From contig CAWAZU010000019.1 in the NCBI GenBank assembly GCA_963786445.1, positions 1 to 64,000 on the forward strand: a stretch of 64,000 nt of DNA, in the 5' to 3' direction. Shown here in pieces: positions 53,170 through 62,115 of this stretch. The translations under genes and the position numbers were made by a program. The DNA is from JAFKFJ01 sp963786445. GTDB lineage: Bacteria > Pseudomonadota > Alphaproteobacteria > Acetobacterales > Acetobacteraceae. Under the pieces are notes generated by a model, which had not been told where the DNA came from, made no database searches, and worked only from the letters and a program-made list of their open reading frames with translations. Each line of letters begins with the position of its first letter. The stretch's first letter is position 1.

Positions 53170-55170
53170 TCATCGCCCGCCGGCTCCGCCGCCTGCGCCT
53201 GGGCCTGCGCCGGCACCGCCGCCTGCGCCTGGGCCTGCGCCGCCGTGGCCAGTGGTGCCGTGGCCGGTGCTGCCGTGGCCGGTGCTGCCGTGGCCGGTGG
53301 TGCCGTGGCCAGTGGTGCCGTGGCCAGTGGTGCCGTGGCCGGTGGTGCCGTGGCCGGAACCGGCCGGGCCGTGGCCGCCGGTCCCGGTCCCCGTTGCCCC
53401 GGTGCTGCCGGGTCCGGCCGGCGCGTGGCCGTTGCCGGCGGTGCCGATCCCGGTGGACCCGGTGCCCCCCACGCCCACCCCGACGCCGATCCCAACTCCG
53501 GTCGTCGCGTGGCCGTTGCCGGCCGTGCCGGTCGCGGCGGTGCCTGTGCCGCCGCTGCCCGCGCCCGTCGCCCCGGTGCCGCCGACGCCAACCCCGACGC
53601 CGGTGGCGTGGCCGTTGCCGGCCGTGCCGGTCGCGGCGGTGCCTGTGCCGCCGGTGCCCGCGCCCGTCGTCCCGGTGCCGCCGACGCCAACCCCGACGCC
53701 GACGCCGACGCCGGTCGCGGCGGTGCCTGTGCCGCCGCTGCCCGCGCCCGTCGCCCCGGTGCCGCCGACGCCAACCCCGACGCCGGTGGCGTGGCCGTTG
53801 CCGGCCGTGCCGGTCGCGGCGGTGCCTGTGCCGCCGGCGCCCGCGCCCCGGAGCCGCCCACGCCAACCCCGACGCCGACGCCGGTCGCGGCGGTGCCGGT
53901 GCCGCCGCTGCCCGCGCCCGTCGCCCCGGAGCCGCCCAACCCCGACGCCGACGCCGGTGGCGTGGCCGTTGCCGGCCGCGCCGGTCGCGGCGGGGCCTGC
54001 GCCGCCGCTGCCCGCGCCCGTCGCCCCGGAGCCGCCCACGCCAGCCCCGACCCCGACGCCGGTGGAGTGGCCGCTGTTGGCGGCGGTGCCGCTGCCGGCG
54101 GGGCCTGTTCCGGCCGGCCCGGCGCCCCCTGCGCCAACCCCGACCCCTCCGCCGACACCGACTGCGGCGACCGAGTGACCGCTGCCGGCGGCGCCCGTTC
54201 CCGACGAGCCAGCGCCCCCCACGCCGACCCCTGGGCCGACGCCGACTGCGGCGACCGCGTGGCCGTTGCCCGCCGTGCCGTCCCCGGAATTTCCGCCGCT
54301 GCCGGCGACGCCCGGCCCGCTGCCGCCGCCCGCGGCGGCGCCGGCGCTGCCCGCACCGCTGCTGCCGGTCGCGGCGACGGAGTGGCCGGTGCTCGCGCTG
54401 CCGGCGCCGGAGTCGCCCGCGCCCGCCGGGCCGGCGCCGGCCGCACCCGGCCCGCTCGCGGCCGTCCCCGCCGCCGACGCCGCGCCGCCGGCCGAGCCCG
54501 CCGCGCCGCCGGCCGTGCCGGCCGTGCCGCCGGCCGTGGCGGTGCCCGGGTGGCCAGACCCCCCGCCATTGCCGCCCGCCGCCACGCCGCCGTCGGCCGC
54601 TCCGCCCGCCGTCGCCGCATGGGGCGCGGGCGAGGGGACCGCGCCAGCCGGTGCGCCATCGGCGTCGGCGCGCGCCATCCGCGGCGCCGGCATCACGGTC
54701 CAGGCGAAGTTCGGCGGCAGGGCGGAAGACGCGCCGGCGCCGGCCTCGCTTGCCGCCGCGCGACTGGCGGCAAGCGAGGCCGGCGCCGGCGCGGTGAACG
54801 ACTCGATCAGCGTCATTTCCTGCGCCCGCAGGCTGCCCAGCGTGTCGGTCGCCCGGTGGATCTCCTCGTGCAGCCTCGTCAGCGCCGTCTGCGCCTCGGC
54901 AATCCAGCCCGCGCGCTGTGGCGCGCTGGCGATCATGCGATCCGGTTCGCCGGCCGGTCCGGCGGGCGCCGGCACGTCCGGGCCGAACAGCAGCAGCCCG
55001 CTCGCCAGCACCGTCGCCCCGGCCAGAATCCCCAGCCCGGAATAGACACCGCACTTCAGCACTCGCTGCCAAGTCCATATCCGTGCTTCCGGAACGGCAA
55101 ACGGCATCGCCGCAACCGTCTGGCGCGGATCGCTCAGCAGGCTCAACTTGTCTTCTGGACGGACATGCAT
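53170..55170 (-). CDS. membrane-anchored Gly-rich repeat protein
   Basis: Predicted 666-residue protein from the ATG at 55170. Residues 1-36 are cytoplasmic, about 37-62 a membrane helix (CGVYSGLGILAGATVLASG), about 85-125 a coiled coil (AEAQTALTRLHEEIHRATDT), and from about 150 to the end a low-complexity Gly/Ala/Thr/Val region: long units containing GTGTAATGTAGNGHATGVGV, then (T/S)TGHG pentapeptides, then GAGPGAGGGAGAGPGAGGG. It resembles PE_PGRS-like or adhesin low-complexity proteins. Residues about 412-440 are read in another frame because of two deletions. It precedes the frameshifted membrane-anchored gene on the same strand; both share the architecture of helix plus coiled coil. Confidence 0.72.
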   Translation of the reverse strand: MHVRPEDKLSLLSDPRQTVAAMPFAVPEARIWTWQRVLKCGVYSGLGILAGATVLASGLLLFGPDVPAPAGPAGEPDRMIASAPQRAGWIAEAQTALTRLHEEIHRATDTLGSLRAQEMTLIESFTAPAPASLAASRAAASEAGAGASSALPPNFAWTVMPAPRMARADADGAPAGAVPSPAPHAATAGGAADGGVAAGGNGGGSGHPGTATAGGTAGTAGGAAGSAGGAASAAGTAASGPGAAGAGPAGAGDSGAGSASTGHSVAATGSSGAGSAGAAAGGGSGPGVAGSGGNSGDGTAGNGHAVAAVGVGPGVGVGGAGSSGTGAAGSGHSVAAVGVGGGVGVGAGGAGPAGTGPAGSGTAANSGHSTGVGVGAGVGGSGATGAGSGGAGPAATGAAGNGHATGVGVGVGRLRGDGRGQRRHRHRRDRRRRRGWRGRLRGAGAGGTGTAATGTAGNGHATGVGVGVGGTGATGAGSGGTGTAATGVGVGVGVGVGGTGTTGAGTGGTGTAATGTAGNGHATGVGVGVGGTGATGAGSGGTGTAATGTAGNGHATTGVGIGVGVGVGGTGSTGIGTAGNGHAPAGPGSTGATGTGTGGHGPAGSGHGTTGHGTTGHGTTGHGTTGHGSTGHGSTGHGTTGHGGAGPGAGGGAGAGPGAGGGAGGR
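53242..53361 (-). repeat. eight 15-bp tandem units encoding (T/S)TGHG
   Basis: On the plus strand, units of the form GCCGTGGCC followed by AGTGGT, GGTGCT or GGTGGT repeat eight times without interruption; the last is degenerate. In the minus-strand frame each unit encodes the pentapeptide TTGHG or STGHG. Third-base changes that keep the peptide suggest the protein sequence is maintained. Confidence 0.85.
53400..54080 (-). repeat. longer tandem units (99 and about 183 bp spacing) in the Gly-rich gene
   Basis: The sequence GTGGCCGTTGCCGG recurs at 53509, 53608 and 53791 and again near 53961, i.e. spacings of 99 and 183 bases, both multiples of three. Each unit encodes NGHATGVGVGVGG-type segments on the minus strand. 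Copies are very similar, so misalignment or assembly collapse is a risk here. Confidence 0.7.
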
Positions 55171-55253
55171 TCGCCGCAGTCTGCGGCATTGCGGCGGTTT
55201 CGACCGATACAGAGCTGCGTGAGCGATGACTGCCGAAATTATTGCTGCCGAGC

Positions 55254-56177
55254 TTATCCGGCCAGCGCCGCAACTGCTTTGGTGACAGCGGCGAACGCGG
55301 CGGCGGCCAGGCGCATCCGGTGCCGCCCGCGCAGCCAGCCATGCACGAGGCCGGGGTCGTCGCGCCACGTCACGGCAACGCCCGCGGCATGCAGCACGGC
55401 GGCGTAGTCCTGGGCGTCCTGGTGCAGCGGGTCGAAGCCGGCGGCGAACAGCGAAGCCGGGGCGAGGCCGGACATATCCTCGGCCGCCAGCGGCGCGAAT
55501 TCCGGGTCTGCCGTCGGCACCGGACGGCCGCCATAGAGCCGGCCGAAATTGGCGCAGTCGGCGGCGGTGAGCAGCGGCGCCTCGGCGGCGCGGCTGCCGG
55601 CGACGCGCAGCGGGTCGGGCGACAGGGCGGGATAGATCAGCACCTGCCCGCGCGGCTGCGCCGCGCCGAGCCGCCGCAGCCGGTGGCAGAGTGCAGCGGC
55701 GAGGTTGCCGCCGGCGCTGTCACCCGCCACCACCACCGGCCGCGCCGCCGCCAGCGCACGATAGACCGCCGTCACGTCGTCGAGGGCCGCCGGAAAACGG
55801 TGTTCCGGGGCAAGGCGGTAATCGACCGCGACCACCTCGATCGCGGTTGCTGCGCAGAGCTCGGCGCAGATGTCGTCGTGGCTGTCCAGCCCGCCCAGCA
55901 TGAAGCCGCCGCCATGCGCATAGAGCAGCACCGCGTCGTGCGCCGGCCGCGCCGGCGCGTAGCGGCGCAGCGCGACCGGACCGGCCGAGGCGTCGGTGAC
56001 CGCGACGCCGTCCGGGCGCGGCGCGCGGAAGCCAGCGCAGAGCCTGTCATAGAGCGCGCGCGCCTGTGCCAGATCGCCGTTGTCGGCGCCGTCCGGATAG
56101 TAGGCATTGGATGCGGCGACGAAGGCCCGCACCTCGGGGTCGAGCCAGCGGGCGAGAGCGGCATCGGGGAGCGTCAT
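55254..56177 (-). CDS. alpha/beta hydrolase, hormone-sensitive-lipase (family IV) type esterase
   Basis: Predicted 307-residue esterase. The oxyanion-hole motif is YAHGGGFMLGG (about residue 83), the nucleophile elbow GDSAGGNLAAALC (Ser about 155), the catalytic Asp lies in AAGFDPLHQDAQ and the His in GLVHGWLRGRH. No signal peptide. I start at the ATG at 56177, which overlaps the stop of the acyltransferase gene (ATGA). It probably hydrolyses short-chain esters. Confidence 0.92.
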   Translation of the reverse strand: MTLPDAALARWLDPEVRAFVAASNAYYPDGADNGDLAQARALYDRLCAGFRAPRPDGVAVTDASAGPVALRRYAPARPAHDAVLLYAHGGGFMLGGLDSHDDICAELCAATAIEVVAVDYRLAPEHRFPAALDDVTAVYRALAAARPVVVAGDSAGGNLAAALCHRLRRLGAAQPRGQVLIYPALSPDPLRVAGSRAAEAPLLTAADCANFGRLYGGRPVPTADPEFAPLAAEDMSGLAPASLFAAGFDPLHQDAQDYAAVLHAAGVAVTWRDDPGLVHGWLRGRHRMRLAAAAFAAVTKAVAALAG

Positions 56178-57088
56178 GCGGGCACCTTGTCGGGCATGGT
56201 TGCGGGCGCGGCCTCGCGCGGCCAGCGGCGGTGCAGCCAGAGCCACGCCTCCGGCTGCGCGCGCACCCAGCGCTCGATCGTGCGGTTGACGGCGAGCGTG
56301 AGCGCGCGGATGTCGGCGCCGCGGTCGCCGCTGGCCTGCGGCACCAGCGCCGCCTCGGCGGTGACGCGCAGGCGGGCGGGGCCGATCCGCTCGACCCGCG
56401 CCGGGATGATCGGGCAGCGCAAGCGCAGCGCCAGCGCCGCCGGAAGCGGCGTGGTCATGGCCGGGCGGCCGAAGAATTCGACCGCGATGCCTTCGTTGGC
56501 CTTCTGGTCGGCCATCACCCCGATCCGCCCGCCCCTGGCAACGTAAGCGGCGGCGGCGAGCGCGCCCGGCGCGCCTTTGGCGAAGGCGGGCAGGAGGGTG
56601 CCGGCGACGGCGCCGCGCAACTCCTGGATGGCGCGATCGACCAGCGGGTTGGCCGCCGCGCGATACAGCGTCGCGAAGCCGATGCCGTTCGCGGCGGCGA
56701 CGCGCGGCAGCAGTTCCCAGTTGCCGAAATGCGCCGAGACGTAGATCAGCGGCCCGTGCGGCGGCACGTTCTCGGCGCCGCAGAACTCCCAGCCCGGACC
56801 GGCGGAGGTCGCGTGCAGCCGCGGCAGGTGCGGGAACTCGGCCACGGTGCGACCGAGGTTCTCCCACACGCCGCGAACGATGCGCGCGCGCGCGGCTTCG
56901 TCCAGCTCCGGCAGGGCGGCGGCGAGGTTGGCCTCCGCGATGCGGGAGACCGGGAGCATCGGGCCGAGCGCGCGTGCCAGCCGGCCGCCGAGATCGGAGG
57001 CGCGCGCCGGGCCGAGCCCACGGGCGAGCGCCAGCAGCGTCCGCACCAGCGCGTATTCGCTCCGCATCTGCAAGCCGCGCATCACCAT
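56174..57088 (-). CDS. LpxL/HtrB-like lipid A (or other) acyltransferase
   Basis: Predicted 304-residue inner-membrane-associated acyltransferase. The catalytic HX4E motif is SAHFGNWELLPRV (about residue 119), and the second family motif is ARGGRIGVMADQKANEGIAVEFFGRPA. It belongs with enzymes that add secondary acyl chains to lipid A. Start at 57088 ATG; another in-frame ATG lies two codons later. It is co-transcribed with the esterase. A palindromic site lies 62 bases upstream, in the promoter region shared with the divergent binding-protein gene. Confidence 0.9.
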   Translation of the reverse strand: MVMRGLQMRSEYALVRTLLALARGLGPARASDLGGRLARALGPMLPVSRIAEANLAAALPELDEAARARIVRGVWENLGRTVAEFPHLPRLHATSAGPGWEFCGAENVPPHGPLIYVSAHFGNWELLPRVAAANGIGFATLYRAAANPLVDRAIQELRGAVAGTLLPAFAKGAPGALAAAAYVARGGRIGVMADQKANEGIAVEFFGRPAMTTPLPAALALRLRCPIIPARVERIGPARLRVTAEAALVPQASGDRGADIRALTLAVNRTIERWVRAQPEAWLWLHRRWPREAAPATMPDKVPA

Positions 57089-57149
57089 GCCGGCGCGGGT
57101 ATGACGGTTCGGCGCGGCAATTCAAGCCGGCACCGCCAGCGATATTTCA

Positions 57150-57166
57150 TAAAGCAACCTGCTTTA
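57150..57166. promoter_or_regulatory. perfect palindrome in divergent promoter region (candidate operator)
   Basis: TAAAGCA, spacer ACC, TGCTTTA: seven-base perfect arms, in an AT-rich patch of GC-rich DNA. It lies 62 bases upstream of the acyltransferase gene (minus) and 83 bases upstream of the peptide-binding protein gene (plus), the expected place for an operator serving both. A related copy lies at 34828-34850. No regulator gene is adjacent. Confidence 0.5.
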
Positions 57167-57248
57167 ATCGGCGTGCGCGGCGGATTCCCTCTGGCCGCGC
57201 GCGTCGGCGCGGCCTAGCGTGCGGCGGAACCGGCGGGGGAGGGCGACC

Positions 57249-58790
57249 ATGCACCAGCGGACAGCGACGATCGGGCGGCGGGCCGTGCTCGGGGGGACGG
57301 CGGCGATGCTGCCGCTGCTCGGCGCGCGCGCCGCCGAGGAGGCGCCGCGGCGCGGCGGGACGCTGCGGCTCGGCATGGCGGGCGGCAGCACCAGCGACAC
57401 GCTCGACATCACCACCTCGACCGACTGGGTCAATGTGGTGGTCATGTTCGCGCTCTATAACGGGCTGGTCGAGAACGGGCCGGACAACAAGCCGGTGCCG
57501 GAACTGGCGGAAAGCTTCGCGGCCAAGCCGGGCGCGACGGAGTGGGTGTTCAACCTGCGCAAAGATGTGCATTTCTCCAACGGCAAGGCGTTCGACGCCG
57601 ACGACGCGGTCTATTCGCTGAACCTGCACCGCGGCGCGAAAACCAAGTCCGGCGCCGCCGGGCCGATGAAGGCGATCAGCGACGTCAAAAAGCTCGACAC
57701 CCACCAGATCCAGATCACGCTCGCCGCCGCCGACGCCGACCTGCCGTATGTGCTCTCGGACTATCACGTGCTGATGGTGCCGGAGGGCTTCAAGGACTGG
57801 GCGAAACCCATCGGCACCGGCGCGTTCACGCTGGAGAAATACGATCCCGGCGTGGCCTGCACGCTCAAGCGCAATGGCGATTACTGGAAGCCGGGGCGCG
57901 GGCATCTGGATGCGGTGCAGCTTACCGTCATCCCCGACGGCTCGGCACGGCTCAATGCGCTGCTGTCGGGGCAGGTCGATGCGATCAACAACGTCGAGCC
58001 GAAACTGGTCTCGCTGGTCAAGCGCAATCCGAAGCTCTCGCTGGTGCAGGCGCCCGGCGGCTGGCACGCGATCATGCCGATGATGATCGACCGCGCGCCG
58101 TATTCCGACCCGAACGTGCGGCTGGCGCTGAAGCACGCGATCGACCGCGAGGCGGTGCTGCGGGCGATGTTTTCCGGCTATGGCTCGCTCGGCAACGACA
58201 CGCCGATCCCGCGCAGCGACCCGTTCTACGACCCGGACATCCCGCAGACGACGTACGACCCGGACAAGGCAAAATTCTACTTCAAAAAAGCGGGGAATGT
58301 GACCGCGCCGATCGTGCTGCAGGCGTCGGACGCGGCGTTCGACGGCGCGGTGAACATGGCGGTGCTGTTCCAGGCCAACGCCGCCAAAGCCGGGATCAGG
58401 ATCGAGGTGAAGAAGGAGCCGGCGGACGGGTTCTGGGACAATGTGTGGCTGAAGGGGTCGTTCATCACCAGCTACTGGGGCGGGCGGCCGGCGGCGACGC
58501 AGATGTTCGGCGTCGCCTACAAGTCCGACGCGCCGTGGAACGACACGCACTGGCGCCGGCCCGATTTCGACAAGCTGCTGGCCGAGGCGCGGGCGGAACT
58601 CGATGAGGCGAAGCGGCGGGAGTACATCTGGGCGATGCAGAAGATGCTGCACGACGACGGCGGCGCGCTGATCCCGGTGTTCAAGGACTGGCTCGATGCC
58701 TGCAACGACAAGGTCGGCGGGCTGACGCCGCATAACGGCTTCCTGCTCGACAACGGGCGGGTGTGCGAGAAGGCGTGGATCAAGGCGTAG
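57249..58790 (+). CDS. ABC transporter periplasmic binding protein, family 5 (peptide/opine type)
   Basis: Predicted 513-residue exported protein. A twin-arginine-like signal (IGRRAVLGGTAAMLPLLG, cleavage near ARA) leads into the SBP_bac_5 domain: RRGGTLRLGMAGGSTSDTLD, the NLRKDVHFSNGKAFDADDAV hallmark near residue 105, and GTGAFTLEKYDPGVACTLKR. Length is usual. The ligand is a peptide, amino sugar or similar. No permease or ATPase genes follow, so the rest of the transporter is elsewhere or the protein works with a shared system. Confidence 0.93.
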   Translation: MHQRTATIGRRAVLGGTAAMLPLLGARAAEEAPRRGGTLRLGMAGGSTSDTLDITTSTDWVNVVVMFALYNGLVENGPDNKPVPELAESFAAKPGATEWVFNLRKDVHFSNGKAFDADDAVYSLNLHRGAKTKSGAAGPMKAISDVKKLDTHQIQITLAAADADLPYVLSDYHVLMVPEGFKDWAKPIGTGAFTLEKYDPGVACTLKRNGDYWKPGRGHLDAVQLTVIPDGSARLNALLSGQVDAINNVEPKLVSLVKRNPKLSLVQAPGGWHAIMPMMIDRAPYSDPNVRLALKHAIDREAVLRAMFSGYGSLGNDTPIPRSDPFYDPDIPQTTYDPDKAKFYFKKAGNVTAPIVLQASDAAFDGAVNMAVLFQANAAKAGIRIEVKKEPADGFWDNVWLKGSFITSYWGGRPAATQMFGVAYKSDAPWNDTHWRRPDFDKLLAEARAELDEAKRREYIWAMQKMLHDDGGALIPVFKDWLDACNDKVGGLTPHNGFLLDNGRVCEKAWIKA

Positions 58791-58903
58791 TGCGGGTCCT
58801 CCGCGTAGCTCCGCTCCCGATGCGCGCCGGTATCGGGAATTACGCATAGCTTCGGGCCGATTCCACCTTTTCAAATCGGGAATCTGCCCCATTATCCGTC
58901 GGC

Positions 58904-59626
58904 ATGACGCATATAACGGCCGACCCGGTGCCCGATCTGCCGCTCGCCTCGGTGGAGGATGCCGGCGTGGCGCTGCTGCGGCGCGCCATCACGCACGAGT
59001 TCGCCGGGCGGTTCGCGGTGGTCTCGTCATTCGGCGCCAACTCGGCGATGCTGCTGGCGCTGGTCGCCGACATCGACCGCACGGTGCCGGTGCTGTTCCT
59101 CGACACCGGCATGCATTTTCCGCAGACGCTCGCCTATCGCGCCGAACTGGCGGCACGGCTCGGCCTGACCGACATGCGCGCGATCGCGCCCGATCCGGCC
59201 GAACTCGCGGCGCGCGACCCGCGGGACGAACTGCACCGCTTCCTCCCCGACGATTGCTGCGCCGTGCGGAAAGTCGCGCCGCTGCAGCGTGCGCTGGCGC
59301 CGTTCGCGGCCTGGGCGACCGGGCGGCGGCGGCACCAGGGGGCGGCGCGCGCGACACTGAAGTTCGTCGAGACGGTGGACGGGCGGCAGAAATTCAACCC
59401 GCTGGCCGGCTGGTCCGCCGAGCGCATCGCCGACGAACTGGCCCGCCGCGACCTGCCCCGGCATCCCCTGGTGGCGCAGGGGTTTCCCTCGATCGGCTGC
59501 GCGCCCTGCACGCGCGCGGTGCGGCCGGGCGAAGATGCGCGCGCCGGCCGCTGGGCGGGCCATGCGAAAACCGAGTGCGGCATCCATCGCCCGACCCGCT
59601 TTCAAGGCAGCGCAGCGCCGGCCTAG
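58904..59626 (+). CDS. cysH: phosphoadenylyl-/adenylyl-sulfate reductase (APS-type)
   Basis: Predicted 240-residue thiol-dependent reductase producing sulfite from activated sulfate. SFGANSAMLLALVADID is the nucleotide-binding P-loop, and the [4Fe-4S] ligands typical of the APS-type enzyme are present as DDCCAVRK and the GCAPCTRAV pair; KTECGIH holds the catalytic C-terminal Cys. No cysDN, cysI or cysG genes are near. It stands as first gene before the M20 pair. Confidence 0.92.
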   Translation: MTHITADPVPDLPLASVEDAGVALLRRAITHEFAGRFAVVSSFGANSAMLLALVADIDRTVPVLFLDTGMHFPQTLAYRAELAARLGLTDMRAIAPDPAELAARDPRDELHRFLPDDCCAVRKVAPLQRALAPFAAWATGRRRHQGAARATLKFVETVDGRQKFNPLAGWSAERIADELARRDLPRHPLVAQGFPSIGCAPCTRAVRPGEDARAGRWAGHAKTECGIHRPTRFQGSAAPA

Positions 59627-59635
59627 ACTGGCGCC

Positions 59636-60886
59636 ATGCCCGACGACCTCTCGCCGTTGATGTCCGGGGCGGCCATCCGGTCCCGCATCGACCAGCTCGC
59701 CGCCATTTCCGCCCAGCCGGACGGGCTGACGCGCGTGTTCGCCAGCCCCGAACAGCGCCGCGCCGCCGCCCTGGTCGCCGACTGGATGCGCCAATCCGGC
59801 ATGACCGCCGGCGAGGACGCGATCGGCAACGTGGTCGGCCGCTACGAGGGTGCCAGGCCGGGCGCGAAAGCGGTGCTGCTCGGCTCGCACCTGGACAGCG
59901 TGCGCGATGCCGGGCGATGGGATGGGCCGCTCGGCGTGGTCAGCGCGATCGCCTGCGTCGATGCGCTGCACCGCGCGGGCCGGCGTCTGCCGGTCGCGGT
60001 CGAGGTGGTCGGGTTCTGCGACGAGGAAGGCACGCGCTTCAACGCCGCCATGCTCGGCAGCCGCGCGCTCACCGGCCGGTTCGAGCATGAACTGCTGGAC
60101 CGCACCGACGATGCCGGGATCACCATGGCGGACGCCATGCGCGCGGCCGGGTTCGACCCCGCGCGCATCGGCGAAGCGGCGCGGCGGCCGGACGAGTTCG
60201 CGGCGTATCTGGAACTGCATATCGAGCAGGGGCCGGTGCTGGAGCGCGAGCATCTGCCGGTCGGCTGTGTGAGCGCGATCGCCGGGCAGACGCGGCTTGC
60301 GGTCACGCTCGCCGGCATGGCCGGCCATGCCGGCACGGTGCCGATGGCAGGACGGCACGACGCGCTGGCGGGCGCGGCCGAGGCGGTGCTGGCGATCGAG
60401 GCGGCGGCGCTGGCGGAGGCCGGCGCGGTCGGCACGGTCGGACGGCTGGAGGTGCCGCACGCCGCGGTCAACGTGATCCCCGGCCGCACCGTGTTCAGCG
60501 TCGATCTGCGCGCGCCGCAGGACGCGACGCTGGCGCGGCTGGTCGAACAGGTGCGCGAGGCGATCGCCCGCATCGCCGCCGTGCGCGGCCTCGCCGCCGG
60601 GATCGAGGTGACGCACGCGGAAAACGCCGCACCCTGCGCGCCGGAGCTGCGCCGGCTGATCGCCGCCGCCATCGCCGAGGACGGGCATCTTGTGCTGGAG
60701 CTGCCCAGCGGCGCCGGGCACGACGCGATGGTGATGGCGGAGATCGCGCCGGTCGGCATGGTGTTCGTGCGCTGCCGCGGCGGGCTCTCCCACCATCCCG
60801 ACGAGCACGTGGACGACGCCGACGCCGAAACCGGCGTGCGCGTGCTGCACCGCATCCTGACCCGCTTCCCGGAGCCGACGCCATGA
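59636..60886 (+). CDS. M20-family amidohydrolase (allantoate/N-carbamoyl-amino acid type)
   Basis: Predicted 416-residue zinc enzyme. The metal site is GSHLDSVRDAGRWDGPLGVV (His, Asp), CDEEGTRFNAAMLGSRA (catalytic Glu) and ELHIEQGPVLE; a lid domain follows (about residues 215-330). It hydrolyses allantoate, ureidoglycolate or N-carbamoyl amino acids. Its stop overlaps the next M20 gene (ATGA), and only ten bases separate it from cysH. The exact substrate is not readable. Confidence 0.9.
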   Translation: MPDDLSPLMSGAAIRSRIDQLAAISAQPDGLTRVFASPEQRRAAALVADWMRQSGMTAGEDAIGNVVGRYEGARPGAKAVLLGSHLDSVRDAGRWDGPLGVVSAIACVDALHRAGRRLPVAVEVVGFCDEEGTRFNAAMLGSRALTGRFEHELLDRTDDAGITMADAMRAAGFDPARIGEAARRPDEFAAYLELHIEQGPVLEREHLPVGCVSAIAGQTRLAVTLAGMAGHAGTVPMAGRHDALAGAAEAVLAIEAAALAEAGAVGTVGRLEVPHAAVNVIPGRTVFSVDLRAPQDATLARLVEQVREAIARIAAVRGLAAGIEVTHAENAAPCAPELRRLIAAAIAEDGHLVLELPSGAGHDAMVMAEIAPVGMVFVRCRGGLSHHPDEHVDDADAETGVRVLHRILTRFPEPTP

Positions 60887-62115
60887 CGCCGACCGAGCGG
60901 CCCGAGCTGCATGCGTTCGTCGAGCAGAACCGCGAGCGCGAGACCGCGCTGCTGGCCGCACTGGTGCGCACGAAATCGGACAACCCGCCGGGCGACCTCG
61001 CGGCGGCGGCGGAGCGGACGGCGGGGCTGCTGGAGGGGCTCGGGTTCGCGGTCGAGCGGCATCCCGTGCCGGAGGCGCTGGTGCGGGCGCAGGGCATGCG
61101 CTCGGTGACCAATCTGATCGTGCGGCGGCGTTTCGGCGAGGGCGGTCCGGTGATCGCGCTGAACGCGCACGGCGACGTGGTGCCGCCGGGCGAGGGTTGG
61201 ACCGCCGATCCGTACGGCGCCGACATCCGCGACGGCTGGCTGTACGGGCGCGGCGCCGCGGTGTCGAAATCCGACATCGCCAGCTACGCCTTTGCGCTGC
61301 TGGCGCTGGAGCACGCGGGCGTGGCGCGGCACGGCGCGGTGGAGCTGCACGTCACCTACGACGAGGAAACCGGCGGCGAGATCGGGCCGCGCTGGCTGCT
61401 GGACCAGGGACTTTCCAAGCCTGATCTGGCGATCGGCGCCGGGTTTTCCTACGCGGTGACGGAGGCGCATAACGGCTGCCTGCATCTGGAAGTCGAAGTC
61501 ACCGGCCGCTCGGCGCATGCCGCAAAACCGTGGACCGGGATCGACGCGCTGGAGGGAGCGACGCGGATTCTGGCGGCGCTGTATGCGTGGCGGCCGTCGC
61601 TGGCCGCGCGCGCCTCGGCGATCCCCGGCATCGGCGCGCCGCAGCTCACGGTCGGGCTGATTGCCGGCGGCATCAATACCAACGTGGTGCCCGACCGGGT
61701 GACGTTCCGCCTCGACCGCCGCATCGTGCCGGAGGAGCAGCCGGAGGCGGTGGAGGCGGAGTTGCGCGCGCTGATCGAAGCGGCGGCGCAGGGCGGGCCG
61801 GACGTTTCGGTGCAGGTGCGGCGCATCCTGCTGGCGGCGCCGCTGACGCCCTTGCCGGGCGGCGCGGCGCTGACGGACCTGCTGTGTGCGCACGCGACGC
61901 GCGTGATGGGCGAACGGATCGCGCCCGGCGGCGTGCCGCTCTACACCGATGCGCGGCACTATGCGGCGGCAGGGGTGCCGATCGTGCTGTACGGCGCCGG
62001 GCCGCGCAGTATCGAGGAGGCGAACGCGCACCGCGCCGACGAACGCCTGCCGCTGGACACCTTGTTCAAGGCGACCGAAGTCGTGGCGCTGACGCTGGCG
62101 GACCTGCTGGCGTGA
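60883..62115 (+). CDS. M20-family ArgE/DapE-type deacylase
   Basis: Predicted 410-residue di-zinc amidohydrolase. NAHGDVVPPGEGWTADPYGA (His, Asp), HVTYDEETGGEIGPRWLL (catalytic Glu) and the C-terminal DARHYAAAGVPIVLYGAG are family motifs. ATG overlaps the previous stop (ATGA). It probably removes an N-acyl or similar group from an amino acid. The next gene begins at its stop (TGATG). Confidence 0.92.
   Translation: MTPTERPELHAFVEQNRERETALLAALVRTKSDNPPGDLAAAAERTAGLLEGLGFAVERHPVPEALVRAQGMRSVTNLIVRRRFGEGGPVIALNAHGDVVPPGEGWTADPYGADIRDGWLYGRGAAVSKSDIASYAFALLALEHAGVARHGAVELHVTYDEETGGEIGPRWLLDQGLSKPDLAIGAGFSYAVTEAHNGCLHLEVEVTGRSAHAAKPWTGIDALEGATRILAALYAWRPSLAARASAIPGIGAPQLTVGLIAGGINTNVVPDRVTFRLDRRIVPEEQPEAVEAELRALIEAAAQGGPDVSVQVRRILLAAPLTPLPGGAALTDLLCAHATRVMGERIAPGGVPLYTDARHYAAAGVPIVLYGAGPRSIEEANAHRADERLPLDTLFKATEVVALTLADLLA

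Noticed and set aside
53242..53361. CRISPR-like repeat array
   Set aside because: Units are 15 bp, contiguous without spacers, and encode a pentapeptide.
52291..55407. Plus-strand open frame of over 1000 codons, Pro/Arg-rich
   Set aside because: GC-rich repeats leave all frames open; the minus strand shows a membrane helix, coiled coil and coherent repeats, the plus strand does not.
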